Under the pieces are notes generated by a model that did no database searches, was not told the DNA's origin, and worked only from the letters and a program-made list of their open reading frames with translations. A stretch of DNA of 64,000 nucleotides from Rhodamnia argentea. Taxonomy: Eukaryota; Streptophyta; Magnoliopsida; Myrtales; Myrtaceae. The translations under genes were made by a program, and so were the position numbers. Where the stretch lies: contig NC_063152.1 of the NCBI RefSeq assembly GCF_020921035.1, forward strand, positions 29,449,903 through 29,513,902. Reading direction: 5' to 3'. Below, one piece after another: positions 58,418 through 64,000 of this stretch (positions within the stretch are counted from its first letter, which is position 1; every line of letters starts with the position of its first letter).

Positions 58418-60897
58418 CAGAGAGATTTTAAAACCTAGTTAAAGTTCGTTCGGAGTAAGATATCCGAGGAGGCTAATTTTCTTTTAAGGCAAAACCCAGT
58501 TAAATTTGGTCTGATGAGGTTGCATTTGCATGGTTGTTGTCTTCACATGGTAAATAGCAAAAGGACCAGTTTTGGCATGATATATTGAAGGGAACTTCAA
58601 ACGGATGAGAATGCAAAGGCTCATTGAAAGCCGGAAACAAAGCAACATGTAAACTTTGTCCTGGAACTATCTCCCAGTAACTGGAATCTAATTGCATAAT
58701 ATAGGAAGATGCAAGATGGTGGAAAGGAAGCTACATATTCTGGAATGTGCTGTGATTGATCAAAACAAACTGTTCTATTTTAAACAGTGAAATAATGCAA
58801 TACCCTCGTGACTTAGGGAGACAAATTTTCATTGAGATTGTTTATCTACTCAGCTCTTCAGACTTCCGGAATCAAATCTCGGTTATCAACCCAAGGTCAA
58901 TGAACTGAAGACATATAATGCAAGAAGAGATTGGACCTTTTCCCTCATGCGAGCAGTCCAGGCATCGCTTCTGACTGGTCGCTGATCAAGGGTGCCAGCA
59001 ACAGGTACACCAGTTGCTGGTGGTGGCCTGTTGAGAAATGGCTGACGGATCTGTTGTCTTGAAGCAATATACTCATCGTCACTGTCATACTCCACCGGCC
59101 TGTTTGCAGCCCTAACCAAAAGAGCTAACAAGAAGACCAATGCCTGCAATTACAATGGGAATCATCATTGAGGTTACTCCCATACTAAAGTACCTACGCT
59201 GTCATACAGAGCTAAAAAATGAGGCTATTATGGTTAGCAAAAGGCGCCATTTCTCATATTGTAATTGACGAGTTTAAATCTACTGCCTGAAAAAGAAACG
59301 CCTCTACCATCTTCAGCTGCAGTTCATACATAGCAAAGTCATAACCCTTAAGCAACCCCGACTCTCTATTAGCATTGCTCAAAGAAGTATTTTAAAGCCA
59401 GAGTTCATTTTATCTGAAGTCTAGATTTGCTCACAAATGATTGATGTTAGTGTTGAATAGTTAACCGCCTATGAGATTATACCACGTGGTTCTACCAATC
59501 AGTACACAACCGTTCATAATGGAGTTTTCACCACTTTCACCCCCCACCAGGAGCTCCTGCACTGTAATAAATTTTCATTGGGAATGCACCGCTTATGCAA
59601 TGTAGCAGATTAAGAAAATTGGAAGGCATTAGAATCTCAGCATCAAAACACCCAGGAATTTTTTCCTCACTGGCATCCATGTGAAATAGAAAAGTTATCC
59701 ATACCGTTTTTTTTTGGTCGAATTTCCATACTGTTGACCTGGTAATGATTATAGCTTTTTTTTAAGGGATATGTTCACTGGAAGTCCTAAAATTTGTCAC
59801 GAGAGTGCAATCGAGTCCTAAAACTTGTCAAATTGGTGCAATCTAAGTCTTTCCGTTAACTCCGTCCGATTTGACTAACGGAAAATGCTGACGTAGCTTT
59901 TTTTTTTTTTTTAATATTTTCTCTCTTACGTGGCGATGAAGTAGTTAAAACGACATCGTTCTGGTCCAAATCTGATCTTAAATATAATTTATTAAATTAA
60001 TGTAAAACATAAGGTAAAAAAAAAAAAAAAAACCTAAAGTAGAAGTAGAAGCGGCGGCGGGGCCCGCCGACCCGTGCCAACCACTTCCCCACCATCGCCG
60101 GCCCTTCCCGGCGGTGTCGAGGGCCTCCAATGGAGCCAAACCTGTGCAACCTTTCATTTCCATGGCTCCCTCCTCACTCTATCTCTCTCCCCACCAAGGC
60201 AACCCTTTCCCTTCTCTGACCCCCCAACCCACCTTTGCTCGCCTCCCTCTTCGGCCCCAAACCCTAGCCTTCTCTTTTAAACCCTCCACTCAGAACTAGA
60301 ACCAGAACCAAAATCAGAGCCAGAACAAGAACCAGAAGCTCAACTCTTCTCAGCCGAACAAGAAATTGTTCACCATTGCCACTGGCAGCCCTCGCCATCG
60401 GTCGGCGGGGGTCACCGGGCCCTCCCCGGCGGTGGTGGGGCGGTGGCCCTCGCCGCTGGTTCTGCTGCTGCCTTTTTTTATTTAAATTAATTTTAATAAA
60501 TTTATACTAAAAATCATATTTGGACCAAAACGACGTCGTTTTAGCCATGTCATCACCGTGTAGGAGAGAGAAAATATTAGAAAAAACCACATCAGCATTT
60601 TCCGTTAGCCAAATTGAACGGAGTCAATGAAAGGACTTGATTGCACCATTTTGACAAGTTTTAGGACTCGATTGCACTTTTTGCAAGTTTTAGGACTTAA
60701 TTGCACTTTTATGACAAGTTTTAGAACATCCAGTGAACATATCCAATTTTTTTAATCAATATAGTTAGCACACCAAACTTGCATCACTTTGCTCATAAAT
60801 TAGCACATCGGGGACAACGACAAAACATTTTCCCAAAGGCTTAGATGAGAACTAGTTTACAACGGCAATCAGCATTATCACATTCACCGAATCAATC

Positions 60898-60939
<42 letters not shown>

Positions 60940-63051
60940 AAATTAGGAACTTACCTCCAATACAACTATCCCAAGAGCGACCCATTTGACAATACTCCAG
61001 TGCTCTTTCAGAAAATCATATATCATGTCAAAGTCCCCAGTATTGTCCGTAGGAAGTTCCTACAAGTCAAAGAAGAGCTGGAATATTATCTGATATTTCA
61101 AAAATTCTTGGAAAAAAGAACAAGTGGTGCAATACTCACATCTTCCCAGCTACTGTCAAAGTATATGAAAGCAGCACAACCAAGCTCTACCAAGATCAAT
61201 AAGATCACCAGCACTGAGTACTGAGTCTACTTAAGAAAAGCATTGGCTATAAATTCAAAACTTAAACATGAAAAAATCCACTATAAAAGGACATGATGAG
61301 GCATTCTATGCTTCATAAGAATAAAAAGAAAACATACTATAAGCTAATAAAAGCTACTAACATGTGAGGCAAAATGAACTTAGTGCCATGCAATGAACAA
61401 TATGGTCAAACCATCAGTAAAAGAGTAAAGATTGAAGTTCTTAGGCATGTACTCAGCCTTGACCTACTCTCACAGGAATGCTGATGGCATGCCCTAATAT
61501 GTGAAAACAAGTTAAAAAAAAAAAAAAGTAGATATAATATTTAGGAGTACTTTCCATTAGCAAAGGGGCTATCCATGTGTTTGACAGAATTATCTACGGG
61601 AGAGGAAATAAGGATACACAAGACAGGCAGCATCCATTCCGTGTAGCAGCTCCAATACAACCAAAACAAGATATGACGACGAGGATGACTCCGACACCAA
61701 TAAATAAGTATATAAACCTGCATCAACATAAGATACGGAGATGGAGTCAAGACTTCCAACATATGCCGACAGACAAAAACAGTATCAGACAACAAATGTA
61801 GGCTTCAATGAACATCAGCTCAGAATGTGGAGATCTGTTTGTCAGGATCAACACACTTCTGAATGCAGGAGTGTGAAATAGAAAACCACAAGAGGCAAAA
61901 AGTTGAAATATCAGTTGATAGGAATGATATTGGAGATAGAGTAGATGCACATTTTAAGTGTAATCCAGTGATGAAGGCAATCGCAAATTGCTCAAGCATG
62001 CCGTACCCAATTCAATCTAGATATATATACCCATGAAGGCCGCCTTTAAGCTCAGAACCCCCAAATACAAGAGTTTGCTGCAGCTCACTGGATTTGATTA
62101 TGCAAATGGAAGACTGGAAGCATTCACCATAGATGTAGAAAGTGTAATTCTGGAGGATACCAGGCACATTCGGTATCATAATACTAAGAAAGATCGGTAG
62201 TTCTACAGCAAGCCTCCCAGCAAGTGCTAGGAAGACACACTTGGTGCCAAATGACCCAACTAATCTCCATATGGTCCACTAGATACACTGTCTACGAAAA
62301 CATTTTCACGAGTTCAATTTCACAGCTGGGCAAGCTCAAGAACTGAAATTTTTCTCTCCCTTCATCATTAAATGAAAGATTTAGGCACTAGTAGTTATGC
62401 ATGCTGGCATAATCTGATGATAGCAGAATCTATCAAAGTGCCATTCTATCTGACCCCCAAAAAAAAAAAATTAATAATAGTGCCATTTCCTAATTATACT
62501 CAATCCTCTCTGTCTTGAGCAGAGATCTAGAGGAAACCATCCATCTAATCACGAAAACAACACTTTCTTTCTTATTTTGTTCTTCCAAGGAGAACGGCTC
62601 TTCATAATTTTTTTTTCATCCTTCATGTAACTAATCAACACTTGATGAATTTATCCTGATGTTGTGAGGTCCAGCCAAAAGGAAAAAAAAAAAAACAGAT
62701 AATACATAAACCTACAATATCCAGCTTCATCACAGCCATAATGAGCAACAATTGACAAACTCAAGAGCATAAAGTAAATTTAGGTGAAGATAAAAGAAAA
62801 AAAAGAGCATACCAAGCTTTGGGCAAATCATCAAAAATGCTGCTTGACAGAGAGACTGTTGTGAGCATCGGTCTGCCAAGCTCTATCAAATTCCCACCAG
62901 TGCCCACAGGCGAGACTGAGACAGTGTCGCTGGATGAATTCATGTACACGACGAACAAGTAGATCCCATATCCCACCATTGCCAAACCCGCAAGCGTTAG
63001 CAAGAAGTTCAAGAGCTTCAAAAGGCACTCCAAGAACCCTCTGCACGCCAT
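58054..63051 (-). CDS. TOM2A: Tetraspanin, TOM2A type
   Basis: Six coding exons on the minus strand (62813-63051, 61618-61717, 61140-61220, 60955-61059, 58937-59143, 58054-58161) join in frame to 279 aa, the length of TOM2A. TOM2A is a tonoplast-associated tetraspanin that tobamoviruses need for multiplication; its host role is membrane organisation. Exon 1 starts MACRGFLECLLKLLNFLLTL with the first membrane span. Exon 2 carries the second span and NGCCLSC, exons 3 and 4 the third and fourth spans around FIYFDSSWED and TGDFDMIYDFLKEHW, and exons 5 and 6 the cytosolic tail with RPVEYDSDDEYI, GVPVAGTLDQRP, YGLDTSEFTYNPSES and the final RSRCTIM. A leader intron probably spans 63124-63661. The 1.8-kb fourth intron contains a Pack-MULE-like element. 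Confidence 0.93.
58373..58411. repeat. (AG)n microsatellite in a tetraspanin intron
   Basis: About 19 AG units in the last coding intron. Confidence 0.95.
59766..60746. mobile_element. Pack-MULE-like element with captured gene fragment, 981 bp
   Basis: Inverted arms (59766-60010 and 60478-60746) begin with a shared 15-base terminus GGATATGTTCACTGG and hold iterated AGTCCTAAAACTTGTCA-type units, then a shared ACGACGTCGTTTT-like segment and CCAAATATGA-like words. T7AA lies at both borders (59757-59765 and 60747-60755) as a possible 9-bp duplication, weakened by its T-richness. The GC-rich core carries a frame starting at 60162 (MAPSSLYLSPHQGNPFPSL...) that looks like a plastid transit peptide. 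The element lies in the fourth intron of the tetraspanin gene. Confidence 0.75.
60162..60410 (+). pseudogene. Captured N-terminal gene fragment, plastid-type presequence
   Basis: The frame reads MAPSSLYLSPHQG, FARLPLRPQTLAFSFKPS, then an Asn/Gln repeat, SSQPNKKLFTIATG and loss of similarity to a protein pattern. One in-frame TAG interrupts the Asn/Gln stretch. Composition is Ser-, Pro- and Arg-rich with almost no acidic residues, as in chloroplast presequences. The parent gene is not in this window. Confidence 0.55.
60900..60936. repeat. (AG)n microsatellite next to tetraspanin exon 4
   Basis: About 18 GA units end 19 bases before the exon 4 donor (read on the minus strand, just inside the intron). 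Confidence 0.95.
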
Positions 63052-64000
63052 CGTCTATATCCCCTCTCCTTTTTTCTGTAGATATCAAGTCGGTTTCCTC
63101 TAAATCATCAACCAACTTGTTACCTAATCACAAGCACGAAACAACAGATCAAACATAAGACGCCCTGTAAGAACTCAAAACCAGTGATGCGGGGTTACAA
63201 AGAAAATGAGAATACCCATATGCCTCTCCAAATAAATTACAAGCTCAGCTAACTCAGATCAGTTTGACTTCCGTCCTAGACAAACTTAATCCGCAAATGC
63301 ACGAGACTCAAACCTAAACCTCCCGGTCATCGATAAACTGCCTCAGCAACGTGAGCACGAACTCCTATTCTCAGCATTTCTCAGACCGTACCTACATCTA
63401 ATCCAACCTTTCCCCAATCCTAGTCAGCAGCCAGCAGGACTCTCCAGCTATACGCGCTACGCACTCCAATCTCCAGCAAAATCGAATGACGAACGCGAAA
63501 CTTTCACCAGCAATCAAAACTGAAATAAGAAGGCCGATCGCATCTCCAGCCGAAACAAGCGGCATAAACATCGACGAACGGAAACCCAAACTGATGGACG
63601 ATTACAGTACCGATCGAGCTTCAAACAACTACACGAGCGTGAGATCGAACGGAGAACTTACGAGTTTGAAGTCGGATTGATTCTTCGGATTCCGAAATCG
63701 CAGAGAGAGAGAGAGAGAGACGGGGAGCGAGAAGCTTGAAGGTGGCGACGAAAGTTAGAAGGGCATCTGTCTTTCTCTTTCCAGAATTTGCTGGTTTCGA
63801 TTTTGCCAGGTTGGCAGTTTTTATTTCTTTGGTGCCTCCACCTGGAAAAAAAAATGAAAATTAAAAATATTCCCCGATTACCAAAATTTAATACTGAAAA
63901 ATTAAAATATTCAGCTGGACTTTCTTAGTTTTATTCTTGCGGTCTTTTTAGGTGTACGGGACTTTATCAATTGATAATTAAATGTATCCATCGCGAATAG
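63052..64000. other. 5' UTR, leader intron and promoter of the tetraspanin gene
   Basis: On the minus strand a GTAAGT donor at 63661 and a GATTAG acceptor ending at 63124 frame a probable 538-base leader intron. An AG microsatellite lies at 63703-63720. No other gene is seen to the window end. Confidence 0.5.

Overview
This is nuclear DNA from a flowering plant. The genes have introns with GT..AG borders, TATA boxes and AATAAA signals. The recognised products are plant-specific or plant-type: an ALMT anion channel, a NAC factor, chloroplast SufD, a PPR-SMR protein, an ECA1/prolamin-like secreted peptide, a type I inositol polyphosphate 5-phosphatase and a TOM2A-type tetraspanin. The protein sequences look like a core eudicot, perhaps a woody rosid, but that is inference; no search was run.

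Layout. 1-4.8 kb holds a broken RING-finger gene end with a partial tandem copy, a copia-type LTR fossil, and a foldback transposon with a perfect 9-bp target-site duplication. 4.87-7.37 kb is a six-exon ALMT gene (+). 9.08-10.76 kb is a four-exon NAC gene (-), converging on it. 11.4-20.3 kb is gene-poor and rich in small DNA transposons, including a MULE-type foldback and two hAT-type elements. 20.38-23.47 kb is SUFD (+), followed by the intronless PPR-SMR gene at 24.98-27.13 kb (+). 29.3-31.0 kb is a small unrecognised gene with a leader intron. 31.7-36.8 kb carries a prolamin-like gene (-) and a five-exon small conserved gene (+). This block was duplicated in tandem to 37.1-40.8 kb, where the copy has lost the prolamin-like gene and most of the other gene and has been invaded by nested transposons. 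46.3-50.9 kb is a ten-exon 5-phosphatase gene (-) with a one-base frameshift in a catalytic motif. 53.4-56.1 kb holds three more foldback elements. 58.05-63.05 kb is the tetraspanin gene (-); its fourth coding intron holds a Pack-MULE-like element that appears to have captured the start of a plastid-targeted protein.

Functional links are loose, as usual in a plant genome. SufD and the PPR-SMR protein both act in chloroplasts and are neighbours on one strand. ALMT, the tetraspanin and the 5-phosphatase act at membranes or in phosphoinositide signalling. The clearest structure not explained by genes is transposon stratigraphy: a family of MULE-like foldbacks whose arms are built from iterated units and which several times have convincing 9-bp target duplications; a hAT-like family with degenerate GGTTCC/GGAACC arms and 8-bp duplications; and a Harbinger-like family with TTA duplications that has inserted into itself. 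I found no CRISPR array, operon, rRNA or tRNA gene.
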